NCBI GenBank assembly: GCA_030149245.1
Contig: JASBRX010000045.1
Location: 1 to 34,086 of the forward strand
Direction: 5' to 3'
Length of the DNA: 34,086 nt
Source: Sphingomonas bacterium
GTDB taxonomy: Bacteria > Pseudomonadota > Alphaproteobacteria > Sphingomonadales > Sphingomonadaceae
The notes beneath the pieces were generated by a model. The model saw nothing but the letters and a program-made list of their open reading frames with translations, did not search any database and was not told where the DNA came from. Below are positions 1 through 9,984 of the stretch, piece by piece (position 1 is the first letter of the stretch; each line of letters begins with the position of its first letter). The position numbers and the translations under genes are program-made.

Positions 1-2412
1 CAGGTTCGGGTTGATGTCGTTATAGCCATAGCACGACGCGATGATCTCGTTGACGTCCGGCGAGAAGATCGTGTCGCTGACCTTGATGTTGTAATAATCG
101 ATCGAGCCGGTGAAGCCGAGCGCGTTGAACACGAACCCTGCCGTGAACGCATCCGACTTTTCAGGCTTCAGGTTCGGGTTGCCCGTCACCGTGATGAATG
201 CCTGTGCACCCGGGGTCGCGACGAAGGTGTTGATCGTCCCCGCCGACACACCGGTCGCCTGACAGATGGCCGCAGCTGCCGCACCGCGCGTCGTGCGGAA
301 GTTCGAGTTGGTCGAGCACGGATCGAAGATCTGCGGGAAGCTGCCGCCGCCCGAGAACAGTTCACCGAAGTTCGGCGCACGCACCGAATGCTGATAGCTG
401 GCGCGGAAGCGGAGCTCGCGCACCGGCGACCAGGTCAGCGTGCCACCATAGGACCAGTCGTTCGAGGGCGTTCCATCGACACCGTTCTGGATGTCGTTGA
501 AGTCGCTCTTCGAGTGACGCGCCGTGAGGGTCAGCTCAAGATTTTCCGCAAGCGGAGCGTCCTTGAGGATCGGGATCGACGCTTCGCCGAAGAAGTCGAG
601 GAAGCTGTTGGTGCCGAGGTCGGGCGTGCTGGTGTTGAAGCCAGCGATCGGGCCGAACAGTGCGCCGGGATCGAACTCGTAGCGGAAGTCGCGCTTCTCG
701 GCGCCGAACACGACCGAAAGCGGACCCGCCGGCAGCTCGGCGAGCTGACCGCTGATATACGCCTGGGCGATCTTCTGGGTGAAGGTCGTCTTGGTCACAC
801 CGACTTCGTCGACGAAATCGACGCATGCCTGCGAGAAGGGCTGGATACCGAACGGGTTGAAGCCGCCGGCACACAGGCTGACGCCGCCATCGGGCGCTTC
901 GAGCAGCTGCTGAACGCGCTGAACGTTGACGTTACCGGTCGCGCGCTGGTCGATGACCGTCTTGCCCCACGAGTAATAGGCTTCGTAACGCCAGTTCGGC
1001 GCGATCTCACCGCGCAGGCCAGCGAGGCCCTGGATCACTTCGTTCTCGAGCTGCTGCTCGCGCAGGCCGGTGCCGAGGAAACGGTAACCGATGCGAACGC
1101 CTTCAGCCGCACCGACACCCGTCAGCAGTGGATCGTCACCGGTGCGCGAGTTGACCAGCGCGACGAGATCCGGCGACGCCTGCAGGAACGGGTTGGTGAC
1201 CGGCACGACGAAGCCGGTGATGCGCTGACCCGGAGCGACCAGCGGCGAGCGAGCGTTGAGGCCCGACGCGGTGCTGGTGGTGTTGACGATGCCGGTGCTG
1301 ACCGGCGTCGGCGCCAGCGCGGTAGCCGACTTGTAGTTGGTGTAAGCACCCTGGACGAAGAACTCGAACGAGTCGTTCACCTTGTAGTTGCCGCGGGTGA
1401 ACGCCGAATAGCGCTCGAGCGGCAGCACGAGGATGTTCACGATGTCGAAGTTGTACGAGTAGAAGTCAGGGAAATAATTGAGGTTCGGGTTCGCCGGCGA
1501 GTTCAGCGCGTAGCGGAAGTTGACCACGTCACGCGGGTTGTTGAACGTGCCGACACCGAACAGGGTGCCGTCCGAGTTGAACGCAAGCTGGTTGGTCAGC
1601 GGCAGTTGCGCGGTCGGAACGCCATAGGCGGTGAAGATCGAGTTGACGACCGTCTGGCTGTACGGGTTGCTCGCGCTGTTGACCAGCGAGCCGGTCGGGA
1701 ACGAACTGGTGGTCGACGTCGCCTGCGCCGCGAACGGACGCTGCGCCTTGATCAGGCCCTGACGCTCGGCATATTCGACCGAGAGGGCGAAGTTACCGCG
1801 GTCCTCGGCGAAATTGCCGCCGATCGTGCCGCTGATCTGATATTCGCGCGCGTCGGTCTGCGGCATCGAGTTCGAATAGTTGGCGCGCAGATCGACGCCC
1901 TCGAAATCGTCCTTCAGGATGATGTTGACGACGCCCGCGATTGCGTCGGCACCGTAAGCCGCGCCCGCGCCGCCGGTGAGAACGTCGATGCGTTCGATCA
2001 GGCCCTGCGGGATCGTGTTGAGGTCGACCGTCTGGTTCGACGCCGACACCATCGGGCGGCGGCCATCGACCAGCACGAGGTTGCGGTTGGCGCCCAGGCC
2101 GCGAAGGTCGATGTTCGACTGACCACCATTGCCAGGGTTGTTCGACGTGGTCGTGCCGGCCGGATTGACCTGCGGCAGCGTGTTCAGGAACGTGTCGAGC
2201 GTGACGTCGGCGTTCTGCGTGGTTTCGAGGCCGGTGACGCTGGTGACCGGGCTGTTCGCCTCAAGGTTCGGGCGCAGAATGCGCGAACCGGTGATGACGA
2301 TGGCCTCACCCTCGGCCGGAGCCTCTTCAGTCTGAGCGAAGGCCGGCGTTGCGACCACAGTGCCGATCAGCAGGGTCGAGGTAAGCAGGTGCCTGCGAAC
2401 ATTTGATACCAT
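1..2412 (-). CDS. TonB-dependent outer-membrane receptor, C-terminus cut by window edge
   Basis: The minus frame is open from the ATG at 2412 to the left edge, giving 804 codons without a stop. The N-terminus [17 protein letters not shown] ending ATPAFAQ is a signal peptide. After it comes [12 protein letters not shown], the usual lead-in to the plug domain, and plug signatures [18 protein letters not shown] and [19 protein letters not shown]. The rest is beta-barrel-like; [17 protein letters not shown] followed by SIDYYNIKV near the edge is typical of sphingomonad receptors and places the cut some 100-200 residues before the C-terminus. These receptors import large substrates such as siderophores, glycans or peptides across the outer membrane using TonB energy; the substrate cannot be told here. 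GGGGAG lies just upstream of the ATG. No substrate-handling genes are visible next to it. The family call is very secure. Confidence 0.95.
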   Translation of the reverse strand, partial: MVSNVRRHLLTSTLLIGTVVATPAFAQTEEAPAEGEAIVITGSRILRPNLEANSPVTSVTGLETTQNADVTLDTFLNTLPQVNPAGTTTSNNPGNGGQSNIDLRGLGANRNLVLVDGRRPMVSASNQTVDLNTIPQGLIERIDVLTGGAGAAYGADAIAGVVNIILKDDFEGVDLRANYSNSMPQTDAREYQISGTIGGNFAEDRGNFALSVEYAERQGLIKAQRPFAAQATSTTSSFPTGSLVNSASNPYSQTVVNSIFTAYGVPTAQLPLTNQLAFNSDGTLFGVGTFNNPRDVVNFRYALNSPANPNLNYFPDFYSYNFDIVNILVLPLERYSAFTRGNYKVNDSFEFFVQGAYTNYKSATALAPTPVSTGIVNTTSTASGLNARSPLVAPGQRITGFVVPVTNPFLQASPDLVALVNSRTGDDPLLTGVGAAEGVRIGYRFLGTGLREQQLENEVIQGLAGLRGEIAPNWRYEAYYSWGKTVIDQRATGNVNVQRVQQLLEAPDGGVSLCAGGFNPFGIQPFSQACVDFVDEVGVTKTTFTQKIAQAYISGQLAELPAGPLSVVFGAEKRDFRYEFDPGALFGPIAGFNTSTPDLGTNSFLDFFGEASIPILKDAPLAENLELTLTARHSKSDFNDIQNGVDGTPSNDWSYGGTLTWSPVRELRFRASYQHSVRAPNFGELFSGGGSFPQIFDPCSTNSNFRTTRGAAAAAICQATGVSAGTINTFVATPGAQAFITVTGNPNLKPEKSDAFTAGFVFNALGFTGSIDYYNIKVSDTIFSPDVNEIIASCYGYNDINPNL

Positions 2413-2555
2413 TGGAAGCTCCCCGTTTTCGGGCATCGCGTTGGACGCCCTATCGTTCACGCACGGCACACGCCGCGCAGATTGGGTATCGATACGTCTG
2501 CAACGATGCGCCGCACAAGAGCTTGGCGCGCAAACTGTCGCAAAGTCGTCATGCC

Positions 2556-2571
2556 GTGACAAAAACGTCAC
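2556..2571. promoter_or_regulatory. GTGAC-N6-GTCAC inverted repeat upstream of the TonB receptor
   Basis: A perfect 5-bp inverted repeat, GTGAC-AAAAAC-GTCAC, lies between the end of the M23 peptidase gene and the receptor start, about 145 bp before the receptor ATG. It may be a regulator binding site or a weak transcript-end hairpin. The outer TGTGA/TCAC arms resemble a CRP half-site pattern, but the central spacing is 8 rather than 6. Confidence 0.3.
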
Positions 2572-2595
2572 ATATGGCGTGTAGCTGGCGCGGCC

Positions 2596-3477
2596 CTAAT
2601 CCGCCGTGACCGGCATTGACCCGGCGATCAGCAACGGGTCGATGCGCGCTTCGCCCCATTTCATCCCCCAATGGAGATGCGGCCCGGTCGAGCGGCCGGT
2701 GGTGCCGATCGCGCCGATCCGCTGTCCCCGCCGCACCACGTCGCCGACCTTCACATCGATCCGCGACAAATGCAGAAACGCACTGTTGAGCGCCATGCCA
2801 TGGTCGAGCATCAGCAGCTTGCCCTCCAGGGTGAACGGCTGCTGCGCGGCAAGGACGACGACGCCGTCAGCAGGGGCGATAATCGGCGTGCCGCTCGGGC
2901 GTGCGACATCGACGCCGGAATGATAGGAACCCGGCTCGCCCTTGTAGATGCGCTGCGATCCGAACAGGCCGGAGATGCGCCCCGTAACCGGCCACATGAA
3001 CTCCTGTCGCCACCCTTGCACATTATGCGACTTGGCGCGGGCGGCGTTGATCTGTGCCAGCTCTGCTGGGCGGCGGCGCTGGAACTCGGCACTGGGCTGG
3101 GCAAAGCGCGGCAGCGTATTCAGCCGCTCGATCCGCCAGGCGCGCGGCTGGATCGTCAGCGTCTGGCGCAGGCTGCTGCCATCGACCCGGATCGCAACCA
3201 GTTCGGCGCTGGCCGCGGCATCGCGATCGAACGCGATCAGGAACCGACCATCGGGCGCAACCGGCACGTCCCGGCCATCGAGCCTTACCCGGCTCGTCAA
3301 CGCGGGTGCAGTGCCGAGCACCGCGCCACCCTGGATCATCGGCCCGTCGAAGCGGAACGCGTTACGCGCCTGCGCCGATTGCGGCGGCGATGCAGCCGAC
3401 GGATCCGCCCCCACACCGACAGCGCCCAGCAGCGCGAACATCGCGCCAGCGAAGATCGTCCCCCCGACCAGCCTCAC
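2596..3477 (-). CDS. M23-family metallopeptidase (LytM-type cell-wall endopeptidase)
   Basis: A 293-aa protein read from a GTG at 3477 whose bases overlap the TGA of the upstream DUF2093 gene (GTGA), implying translational coupling. The frame is open further upstream, but that part lies in the neighbour's coding region and lacks a signal peptide. The GTG start gives a hydrophobic N-terminus (VGGTIFAGAMFALLGAVGVG), so export to the periplasm is expected. The C-terminal half is an M23 domain with both zinc motifs: HSGVD (His186, Asp190) and GPHLHWG (His267, His269), with FGSQRIYKGEPGSYHSG leading in. These enzymes cut peptide cross-links in peptidoglycan, or act as inactive regulators when zinc ligands are lost; here all ligands are present. 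The N-terminal 130 residues look like a beta-rich domain preceding the catalytic part. Confidence 0.9.
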   Translation of the reverse strand: MRLVGGTIFAGAMFALLGAVGVGADPSAASPPQSAQARNAFRFDGPMIQGGAVLGTAPALTSRVRLDGRDVPVAPDGRFLIAFDRDAAASAELVAIRVDGSSLRQTLTIQPRAWRIERLNTLPRFAQPSAEFQRRRPAELAQINAARAKSHNVQGWRQEFMWPVTGRISGLFGSQRIYKGEPGSYHSGVDVARPSGTPIIAPADGVVVLAAQQPFTLEGKLLMLDHGMALNSAFLHLSRIDVKVGDVVRRGQRIGAIGTTGRSTGPHLHWGMKWGEARIDPLLIAGSMPVTAD

Positions 3478-3677
3478 GTCGCAGTCATCGCCTTGGTCGC
3501 GATCTCCGCGGTCGCATAGGCTTCCTGCTCCGCCACGCTCCAATAGCGTAGCGCGTCGAGCGGGATCTTCTCCCCGCTCACCGCGCACACGACATGATCG
3601 CCAGAGGACAGCACGCGAAAGCCGTTCGCCATATAATGAAGCCGTGCCGGACGGGCGGAATTGGACGACATCAACAT
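3474..3677 (-). CDS. DUF2093 domain-containing small protein
   Basis: A 67-aa protein with the DUF2093 pattern: RLHYMANGFRVLSSGDHV, then CAVSGEKIPLDALRYWSV. The family is short, alphaproteobacterial and uncharacterised; the CAVSG segment suggests a small folded domain, but only one Cys is present, so a zinc knuckle is unlikely. Possible starts are GTG at 3689, ATG at 3677 and ATG at 3671; 3677 is chosen because GAAGAG lies about 11 nt before it. It follows xseA by about 30 bp and overlaps the M23 peptidase start, so the three genes probably form one operon. Its role in that operon is unknown. Confidence 0.85.
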   Translation of the reverse strand: MLMSSNSARPARLHYMANGFRVLSSGDHVVCAVSGEKIPLDALRYWSVAEQEAYATAEIATKAMTAT

Positions 3678-3707
3678 GGCTACGCTCACTCTTCGCTGTG
3701 GGGCGGG

Positions 3708-5084
3708 TCAGAACAGGTCGGGCTGTTCGGGCTTGTCGCCAGCATAGGGCTTGCCGCCGCTGCGCTCAACCCGCGCGTCGACAGGACCGTCTCGGAAGTG
3801 GAGTGTCAGCGCGCCGGCCGTGCGCGCATCGGCAGCGGTTCCGACCACCTTGCCGCTCGCGCGCCCCTCGACCCAGGCATAGCCGCGTTCCAGCGGTCGT
3901 TCGGGGTGCGCAGCGGTGAGCAAGCGGTTGAGCCCCTCTAGCCGGTCGCGCGCGCGCGCAAGACGCTGCTCCAGCACCGCCGGGCGCAATGCCCCGCCCG
4001 CACGGTCAAGCACGCCGCGTGCCACGGTCACCCGCCGCTCCAACCCGCGGTCGAGCCGCGCGGCAAGGTCGTCGGCCATTTGCCGCTGCGGCCCGAGCAG
4101 CGCGTCGCGCCGCGGGAGCACGCGCACCAGCGCCTGCAGCCGTTCGGCCCCGCGCTCATGATAACGCCGCGCGCAACGTTCGGTACGCAGCGCAAGCGTC
4201 GCAATATGGTGGCTGAGGTCGGCGCGCACCGGCACCGCCATTTCCGCCGCCGCGGTCGGGGTCGGCGCACGCACGTCCGCCGCGAAATCGCACAGGGTCG
4301 TGTCGGTCTCATGCCCGACCGCCGAGATGATCGGGATGTGGCAGGCGGCAACCGCGCGCACCACCGGCTCTTCGTTGAACGCCCACAAATCCTCGATCGA
4401 GCCACCGCCGCGCGCGACGATGACCAGATCCGGGCGCGGCACCGGGCCATCGGCGCGCATCGCGTCGAACCCGCGCACCGCCGCCGCGACTTCCGCCGCT
4501 GCGCCATCGCCCTGGACCTTGACCGGCCACACGAGCACGCGCGTCGGGAAGCGGTCGGCGAGGCGGTGCAGGATATCGCGGATCACCGCGCCGGTGGGCG
4601 AGGTGACGACGCCGATCACCCGCGGCGCGAACGGCAGCTCCTTCTTCTCGCCGTCGAAAAGCCCTTCGGCCTTGAGCTGCGCCTTCAACCGTTCGAACAG
4701 CGCCATCAGCGCGCCTTCGCCCGCCAGCTCCATCCGGTCGATCACGATCTGGTATTTCGACCGGCCGGGATAGATGGTGAGCTTGCCGGTCGCGACGACC
4801 TCGATCCCGTCCTGCGGGCGGAAGGGCAGTCGGTCCGCCGCGCCGCGCCACATCACGCCGTCGATCACCGCATCGGCATCTTTCAGCGCCAGATAGACAT
4901 GGCCCGACGCCGCGCGCTTGTACCCCGAAATCTCGCCGCGCAGCCGGACATGGCCGAACTCGCCTTCGACCATCCGTTTCAGCCGGTGCGACAATTCGCC
5001 GATCGAAAGCGGCGGATCATTGTCCCCTTCCCGCCCCTCGGCTACCAGCCGCGGCATATCGTCGTCGTCGAAGGGATCTGACAT
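3708..5084 (-). CDS. xseA: Exodeoxyribonuclease VII large subunit
   Basis: A 458-aa protein of normal family length. It starts with an N-terminal OB-fold ([44 protein letters not shown]) and continues into the catalytic domain with [52 protein letters not shown] and [16 protein letters not shown], all diagnostic of XseA. A long helical region and a short C-terminal domain (RGYAWVEG) follow. With XseB it degrades single-stranded DNA in both directions; xseB is not in this window. The ATG at 5084 is preferred over the longer frame because AGGA sits 6-9 nt upstream and the protein then begins [13 protein letters not shown]. This start lies inside the purD start on the other strand (CATG). DUF2093 and the M23 peptidase follow. 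Confidence 0.97.
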   Translation of the reverse strand: MSDPFDDDDMPRLVAEGREGDNDPPLSIGELSHRLKRMVEGEFGHVRLRGEISGYKRAASGHVYLALKDADAVIDGVMWRGAADRLPFRPQDGIEVVATGKLTIYPGRSKYQIVIDRMELAGEGALMALFERLKAQLKAEGLFDGEKKELPFAPRVIGVVTSPTGAVIRDILHRLADRFPTRVLVWPVKVQGDGAAAEVAAAVRGFDAMRADGPVPRPDLVIVARGGGSIEDLWAFNEEPVVRAVAACHIPIISAVGHETDTTLCDFAADVRAPTPTAAAEMAVPVRADLSHHIATLALRTERCARRYHERGAERLQALVRVLPRRDALLGPQRQMADDLAARLDRGLERRVTVARGVLDRAGGALRPAVLEQRLARARDRLEGLNRLLTAAHPERPLERGYAWVEGRASGKVVGTAADARTAGALTLHFRDGPVDARVERSGGKPYAGDKPEQPDLF

Positions 5085-6351
5085 GAACGTCCTGTTGCTT
5101 GGGTCGGGTGGCCGCGAACATGCGCTCGCCTGGAAGCTCGCGCAATCGCCCCGGCTCGATAGCCTGCATGCGATCCCCGGCAACCCCGGAATCGCCGATC
5201 ATGCGACCTGCCACGACGTTCCGCTGACCGATCACGCCGCAGTGATCGCCTTTTGCCGCGCCCACGCTATTGGCTTCGTGGTGGTCGGCCCCGAAGCGCC
5301 CTTGGTCGACGGCCTCAGCGACGCACTGCGCGCCGCCGGCCTACCGGTGTTCGGCCCGTCGCGGGCAGCAGCCCAGTTGGAGGGATCAAAGGGCTTCACC
5401 AAGGATCTGTGTGCGCGCGAGAATATCCCGACCGCCGGCTATGTCCGCGTCAACGACCTCGACACCGCCCGCGCGGTGCTGGCGCGCGACTTTGGCCGTC
5501 CGGTCGTCATCAAGGCCGACGGCCTGGCTGCGGGCAAGGGCGTGACCGTCGCCATGCGTGAGGACGAGGCACAGGCCGCGATCGCCGCGATCTTCGAAAA
5601 GCCCGGCGGTGAGGCAGTGATCGAGGAGTTTCTGGAGGGCGAGGAGGCAAGCTTCTTCGTCATCACCGACGGGACGAACTTCGTGACCTTCGGCTCGGCG
5701 CAGGATCACAAACGTGTCGGCGATGGCGACACCGGACCCAATACCGGCGGCATGGGTGCCTATAGCCCCGCCCCGGTGCTGACCCCCGCGCTGGAAGCCG
5801 AGGTGATCGAAACGATTGTCAAGCCCACCATCGCGGGCATGGCCAAGGCCGGGACCCCCTATTCGGGTGTGCTCTATGCCGGCCTGATGCTCACCCGCAC
5901 CGGGCCGAAGCTGATCGAATATAATGCGCGTTTCGGCGATCCCGAATGTCAGGTCCTGATGATGCGGCTGGAAGAGGATCTGCTCGAACTGATGCTGGCG
6001 ACTGAGGCGGGCTCGCTCGCTGGCAGCGCCGCGCCGCGTTTCTCGGACAACACCGCGCTCACCGTGGTGATGGCCGCCAAGGGCTATCCCGGCACCCCGG
6101 AGACTGGCGGCGCGATCGGCGGGATCGCTGCGGCCGAGGCTACCGGCGCAAAGGTGTTCCAGGCGGGCACCAAGCTGGACGGCGACACGCTGGTCGCGAC
6201 GGGTGGTCGTGTTCTCACCGTCACCGCCACCGGCGCGAACGTCACCGAAGCCCAGGCCGCTGCCTATCGCGCAGTCGATGCGGTGGACTTCCCCACCGGT
6301 TTCGCTCGCCGCGACATTGGCTGGCGTGAAGTGGCGCGCGAGCGGGGCTAA
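5083..6351 (+). CDS. purD: Phosphoribosylamine-glycine ligase (GAR synthetase)
   Basis: A 422-aa ATP-grasp enzyme joining phosphoribosylamine and glycine in step 2 of de novo purine synthesis (cytoplasm). Family landmarks in order: [72 protein letters not shown] (ATP-grasp loop), [27 protein letters not shown] and [12 protein letters not shown], then the C-terminal domain. The length is normal. The ATG at 5083 has GAAGGGA upstream, inside the first codons of divergent xseA; the frame is open further left but that is xseA antisense. The gene stands alone on this strand and is followed by a REPIN-like repeat. purA lies about 16 kb further along. Confidence 0.97.
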   Translation: MNVLLLGSGGREHALAWKLAQSPRLDSLHAIPGNPGIADHATCHDVPLTDHAAVIAFCRAHAIGFVVVGPEAPLVDGLSDALRAAGLPVFGPSRAAAQLEGSKGFTKDLCARENIPTAGYVRVNDLDTARAVLARDFGRPVVIKADGLAAGKGVTVAMREDEAQAAIAAIFEKPGGEAVIEEFLEGEEASFFVITDGTNFVTFGSAQDHKRVGDGDTGPNTGGMGAYSPAPVLTPALEAEVIETIVKPTIAGMAKAGTPYSGVLYAGLMLTRTGPKLIEYNARFGDPECQVLMMRLEEDLLELMLATEAGSLAGSAAPRFSDNTALTVVMAAKGYPGTPETGGAIGGIAAAEATGAKVFQAGTKLDGDTLVATGGRVLTVTATGANVTEAQAAAYRAVDAVDFPTGFARRDIGWREVARERG

Positions 6352-6362
6352 AGTTCCACCGT

Positions 6363-6437
6363 CGCCCCGGCGGAGGCCGGGGCCGCCTGGGACTGGTTCA
6401 GACCTTTCATCTGGCGGCCCCGGCCTGCGCCGGGGCG
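6363..6437. repeat. REPIN-like element (two inverted GC-rich palindromes)
   Basis: Two 25-bp arms at 6363-6387 and 6413-6437 are reverse complements with one mismatch, separated by 25 bp. Each arm is itself a hairpin, CCCCGGC-N4-GCCGGGG. This is the architecture of a REPIN: two REP sequences in inverted orientation. It begins 12 bp after purD and may act as its transcript terminator or 3' stabiliser. A second copy with nearly the same arms is at 33992-34061. Confidence 0.85.
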
Positions 6438-6548
6438 GCGCAATTTCTGACACTTTCAGTCAATCTATGTGACATTATCTCCTGTTCATCTGTCGCTCAT
6501 CGGTCCGAGCGCACCCCTAAACGCATCACCGCCAAAGGGGTCATCGCC

Positions 6549-8294
6549 ATGAAGCGCACCGCCGCCCTCATCTCGGTTTCGCTCCTACTCGGGGCCGCTG
6601 CGCCGCCGCCGGGACAGCACCGCCCCCATCGCCCGGCCCCGCCGCGCGCCGACAATGACTCGCCGGTGCGGTGCAAGACGGGCAGCGGGGGATATCGCCC
6701 GGGTTGGGCGATGCCCCAGCGTCACTATTTCGCGCCGCCACCGGCCCCACCACCGCCGCCGCCCCCGCCCGTGATGGCCGCGCCCGCCCCCCGCGCCATC
6801 GCGCCGGGCTCTGCCGCAGATTATGCCGCAAGGCGGGTCGCGCCCAGCCAAGCTGCGGCCGCCCCCTATGGCTCGGCCGACAATCGCGAGCGCTATGCGG
6901 GCAAAGAGGTCGCATCGGTCCAGTCGGTCGCGACCGCGCCGGTCTCGACCTTCTCGGTCGATGTCGACACCGGTGCCTACTCAAACGTCCGCCGCTTTCT
7001 GCAAAAGGGGCAGACGCCGCCCGCCGAAGCGGTGCGGACCGAAGAGATGATCAACTATTTCCGCTACGATTACCCGCTGCCCGCCTCGCGGCAGCAGCCG
7101 TTCAGCGTCACCACCGATGTCGCACAGACCCCATGGAACCCCGACACCCGCCTCGTCCGCATCGGACTGCGCGGCTATGATGTGACCGCGCAGGGGCGTC
7201 CCGCCGCGAACCTCGTTTTCCTCGTCGATGTGTCGGGGTCGATGAGCAGCGATGACAAGCTGCCGTTGGTCAAGCGCGCGCTGACGATGCTCGCCCACAA
7301 GCTGACGCCGAAGGACAAGGTGTCGATCGTCGTGTACGCTGGCGCAGCGGGCGTAGTGCTCGACCCGACCTCAAACCCCAAACACATCCGAACCGCGCTC
7401 GACTGCCTCGAAGCGGGCGGGTCGACCGCGGGCGCTGCGGGGCTCCAGCTCGCCTATGACATCGCCAGCGCGAACTTCATCAAGGGCGGGATCAACCGCA
7501 TCTTCGTCGCCACGGATGGCGACTTCAATGTCGGCGTGAGCAGCAACACGGCGCTCGAGGCGATGGTCAAGAAGTATCGCGACACCGGCGTTACCCTCAC
7601 CACGCTCGGCTTTGGCGAGGGCAATTACAACGAGGCGCTGATGGAGCGCATCGCGGACCTCGGCAACGGCAACTACGCCTATATCGACAGCGCGATGGAG
7701 GCGCAGAAGGTGCTCGACGACGAGCTGTCCGCCTCGCTGTTCACCATCGCCAAGGATGTGAAGGTCCAGGTCGAGTTCAACCCGGCGCAGGTCAGCCAAT
7801 ATCGCCTGATCGGTTACGAGAACCGCGCGCTGGCCGAGGAGGATTTCGACAATGATGCGGTCGATGCGGGCGACATCGGCGCTGGGCATCAGGTGACTGC
7901 GCTCTACGAAGTCGTGCCGACCGGAGCCCGGGGCTGGCTGCCCGACCGCCGCTATGACGGCAACCGCCCGCCCGCGCCGAGCGCATCGGGACGCGAGCTG
8001 GCCTTCGTCAAATTGCGCTACAAGCTGCCGGGCGAGGATACCTCGCGCCTGATCGAGAAGCCTGTCCCGGCATCGCTGCTGCGCACGGCAACAGCCCCGC
8101 GCGGCGACATGGCGTTCGCGACCGCAGTGGCTGCGCTGGGCCAGAAACTGCGCGGCGACAAATATCTCGGCGGGTACAGCTATGCCGCGATCCGCGGCCT
8201 CGCCGGCAATCCGCAGGGCTATTGGCGCAACGAATTCCTAAAGCTCGCCCAGCTGGCGGCGGTGCAGGAAGTGCGCAGCGCATCGAAGGAGTGA
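6549..8294 (+). CDS. Exported VWA-domain protein, YfbK type
   Basis: A 581-aa protein with a hydrophobic N-terminus (MKRTAALISVSLLLGAAAPPPG), a low-complexity stretch at about 62-80 containing an eight-proline run, and a middle region FSVDVDTGAYSNVRRFLQKG with EEMINYFRYDYP, which marks the YfbK-type N-terminal domain. A von Willebrand A domain follows with an intact MIDAS: DVSGS at 227-231, a Thr in GGSTAG and TDGDFNVG. The C-terminal 150 residues (ELAFVKLRYKLPGEDTS, YSYAAIRGLAG) match the DUF3520 domain that completes this family. VWA domains bind a divalent metal and mediate protein contacts; the partner is not known. AAAGGGG lies about 8 nt before the ATG. It is encoded alone. Confidence 0.92.
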   Translation: MKRTAALISVSLLLGAAAPPPGQHRPHRPAPPRADNDSPVRCKTGSGGYRPGWAMPQRHYFAPPPAPPPPPPPPVMAAPAPRAIAPGSAADYAARRVAPSQAAAAPYGSADNRERYAGKEVASVQSVATAPVSTFSVDVDTGAYSNVRRFLQKGQTPPAEAVRTEEMINYFRYDYPLPASRQQPFSVTTDVAQTPWNPDTRLVRIGLRGYDVTAQGRPAANLVFLVDVSGSMSSDDKLPLVKRALTMLAHKLTPKDKVSIVVYAGAAGVVLDPTSNPKHIRTALDCLEAGGSTAGAAGLQLAYDIASANFIKGGINRIFVATDGDFNVGVSSNTALEAMVKKYRDTGVTLTTLGFGEGNYNEALMERIADLGNGNYAYIDSAMEAQKVLDDELSASLFTIAKDVKVQVEFNPAQVSQYRLIGYENRALAEEDFDNDAVDAGDIGAGHQVTALYEVVPTGARGWLPDRRYDGNRPPAPSASGRELAFVKLRYKLPGEDTSRLIEKPVPASLLRTATAPRGDMAFATAVAALGQKLRGDKYLGGYSYAAIRGLAGNPQGYWRNEFLKLAQLAAVQEVRSASKE

Positions 8295-8353
8295 TGCACC
8301 CGATCGCTCTCCTCGCGCATTATCCCTGAAGATCTGCGCGGGGAGACGGCAAG

Positions 8354-8554
8354 ATGAACGAGAAACCCTATGTGCCCCCTGCGGGAATGGCGGAGGCGTT
8401 CGAATGGGCCACAGTCACCCATTTCCTGATGATCGCGCTGCTCGCTGCGGGTGCCATCGCGATCATCTGGTGGGGTCGTCGCCTGCATCGACGCTGGAAG
8501 GAGGCGCGTGACGAGGCGATGCGCGCGGCGCAGGAGCGCGACGCGGAGAACTAG
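8354..8554 (+). CDS. Small single-pass membrane protein, unknown function
   Basis: A 66-aa frame starting MNEKPYVPPAGMAEAFEW, with one hydrophobic span (FLMIALLAAGAIAIIWWG, about 24-41) and then a highly charged helix (RRLHRRWKEARDEAMRAAQERDAEN). Short soluble N-terminus, one span and a basic cytoplasmic tail fits an anchored small protein. GGGGAG is upstream of the ATG. It starts 59 bp after the VWA gene, so it may be co-transcribed, and its stop overlaps the convergent transporter gene by 4 bp. I recognise no family. Its reality rests on the coherent membrane topology and RBS. Confidence 0.65.
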   Translation: MNEKPYVPPAGMAEAFEWATVTHFLMIALLAAGAIAIIWWGRRLHRRWKEARDEAMRAAQERDAEN

Positions 8555-9858
8555 GCTTCCATCTCGCTGACCAGCAGCTTGTCGATCTTGTGCCCGTCCA
8601 TATCGACGATCTCGAAGCGCCAGCCCTGCTCGACAAAGCTCTCGCCCTCGTTCGGCAGCCGCTTGAGCACCGCCAGCGCGAGCCCGGCGACCGTTGCATA
8701 GTCGCGATCCTCGGGCAGCTCGATCTTGATCCGGTCCGCCAGCGTGTCGGCAGCGAGCTGGCCCGACACCAGCAGCGAGCCGTCGTCGCGCACCGTGATT
8801 GCCGGATTGTCCCCGACATCCGCGTCGGACGCGAACTCACCCGCAATCGCTGCGAGCAGATTGGCGGGGGTTACGATCCCCTCGAAATGCCCATATTCGT
8901 CATGGACGAAGCCCATCGGCACCGCCGCACGGCGCAGCGCGCCGAGCGCGTCCATCGCATCGACCTGATCGGGCAGCACCGGTGCAGTTTGCGCCAGCGC
9001 GCGCAGGTCGAGCGGATGTCCCTCGATCAACGCCGTCACCACATCGCGCGCCTGCACCACGCCGATCACCGCATCGACCGACCCGTCGGCAACGGGCAGG
9101 CGGGTATGCGGCGTCGCGGACAGGGCCGCACGGATCGCGGCTTCATCGAGGTTGACGTCGATCCAGTCGACATCGGTGCGCGGCGTCATCACCTCCCGCA
9201 CAGGACGGTCGGCGAGGCGCACGACGCCGGAGATGATCGAGCGTTCATGCTCCTCGATCACGCCCGAATGCGTCGCCTCGGCGACGATCATGTGCAGTTC
9301 TTCGGCTGTCACGCGATTCTCGGATTCGCGGTTAAGCCGCAGCAGGCGAAACACCAGCGCGCTGCTCTGGTCGAGCACCCATACGATCGGCGCGGTGATG
9401 CGCGCCAGCAGCTTCATCATCGGCGCGATCAGCACCGCGAACGGCTCGGGCGAGCGTAAGGCGAACTGCTTGGGCACCAGTTCACCGAAGATCAGCGACA
9501 CATAGGTGGTAAAGGCGATGACGATGGCAAATCCGATGGTTTGCGCCAGCTCCGCCTCGACGCCCAGCGCCGCGATCCGCGCGCCGGCCGGCGTGCCGAG
9601 GCTCGCGCCGGAATAAGCACCGTTGATGATGCCGATCAGGGTGATGCCGATCTGCACCGTCGATAGGAACTTGCCGGGATCGGCAGCCAGGTCGATCGCG
9701 GTCTGTGCCCCGCGCTTGCCAGAACGCGCCATTCCCTCCAGCCGCGCCTTGCGCGCCGACACGATCGCCAGCTCCGACATGGCAAACACGCCGTTGAGCG
9801 CGACCAGTGCAAGAATGATCGCGACGTCGATCCAGGGTATGGGGGGAAGCGGGTCCAT
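8551..9858 (-). CDS. CNNM/CorC-type (hemolysin-family) membrane protein with CBS pair
   Basis: A 435-aa protein with three parts. First is a DUF21/CNNM transmembrane domain (WIDVAIILALVALNGVFAMSELAIVSARKARLE, FGELVPKQFALRSPE), about 1-195. Next are two CBS domains (VMTPRTDVDWIDVN through VQARDVVTALIEG, and the MGFVHDEYGHFEGIVTPANLL segment), about 215-340. Last is a CorC/HlyC transporter-associated domain (GDNPAITVRDDGSLLVSGQ to the end). Proteins of this group are linked to magnesium or other cation efflux, and the hemolysin name is historical. GGGAGGGG precedes the ATG. It is convergent with the small membrane protein and divergent from the OmpA lipoprotein. Confidence 0.93.
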   Translation of the reverse strand: MDPLPPIPWIDVAIILALVALNGVFAMSELAIVSARKARLEGMARSGKRGAQTAIDLAADPGKFLSTVQIGITLIGIINGAYSGASLGTPAGARIAALGVEAELAQTIGFAIVIAFTTYVSLIFGELVPKQFALRSPEPFAVLIAPMMKLLARITAPIVWVLDQSSALVFRLLRLNRESENRVTAEELHMIVAEATHSGVIEEHERSIISGVVRLADRPVREVMTPRTDVDWIDVNLDEAAIRAALSATPHTRLPVADGSVDAVIGVVQARDVVTALIEGHPLDLRALAQTAPVLPDQVDAMDALGALRRAAVPMGFVHDEYGHFEGIVTPANLLAAIAGEFASDADVGDNPAITVRDDGSLLVSGQLAADTLADRIKIELPEDRDYATVAGLALAVLKRLPNEGESFVEQGWRFEIVDMDGHKIDKLLVSEMEA

Positions 9859-9931
9859 TGGCCTGCCCCTCCCATAGTCGCATTCATCCCCGTTTCACAA
9901 CGCCCGATTCATGCAGTGTCGGTGCGCAAGC

Positions 9932-9957
9932 GGAACAAGGGCGCGTCTCGGGCCGTT
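9932..9957 (+). promoter_or_regulatory. EcfG-type general stress promoter for the OmpA lipoprotein
   Basis: GGAAC at 9932-9936 and CGTT at 9954-9957 are separated by exactly 17 bp, matching the alphaproteobacterial sigma-EcfG consensus GGAAC-N16/17-CGTT. Transcription would begin near 9964, about 20 nt before the ATG at 9985, leaving room for the strong AAGGAGG ribosome binding site. General stress control of the downstream gene is inferred. Confidence 0.75.
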
Positions 9958-9984
9958 TGTCGCGCGAAGTTCAAGGAGGCTGTA

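Noticed and set aside
388..2406. 672-codon open frame on the plus strand
   Set aside because: It is antisense to the TonB-dependent receptor, which has a signal peptide, plug motifs and an RBS. The plus frame is Arg/Asp/Val-rich shadow coding with no domain.
2555..2572. CRP site upstream of the TonB receptor
   Set aside because: The TGTGA and TCAC arms are 8 bp apart rather than 6, so it is kept only as an unassigned inverted repeat.
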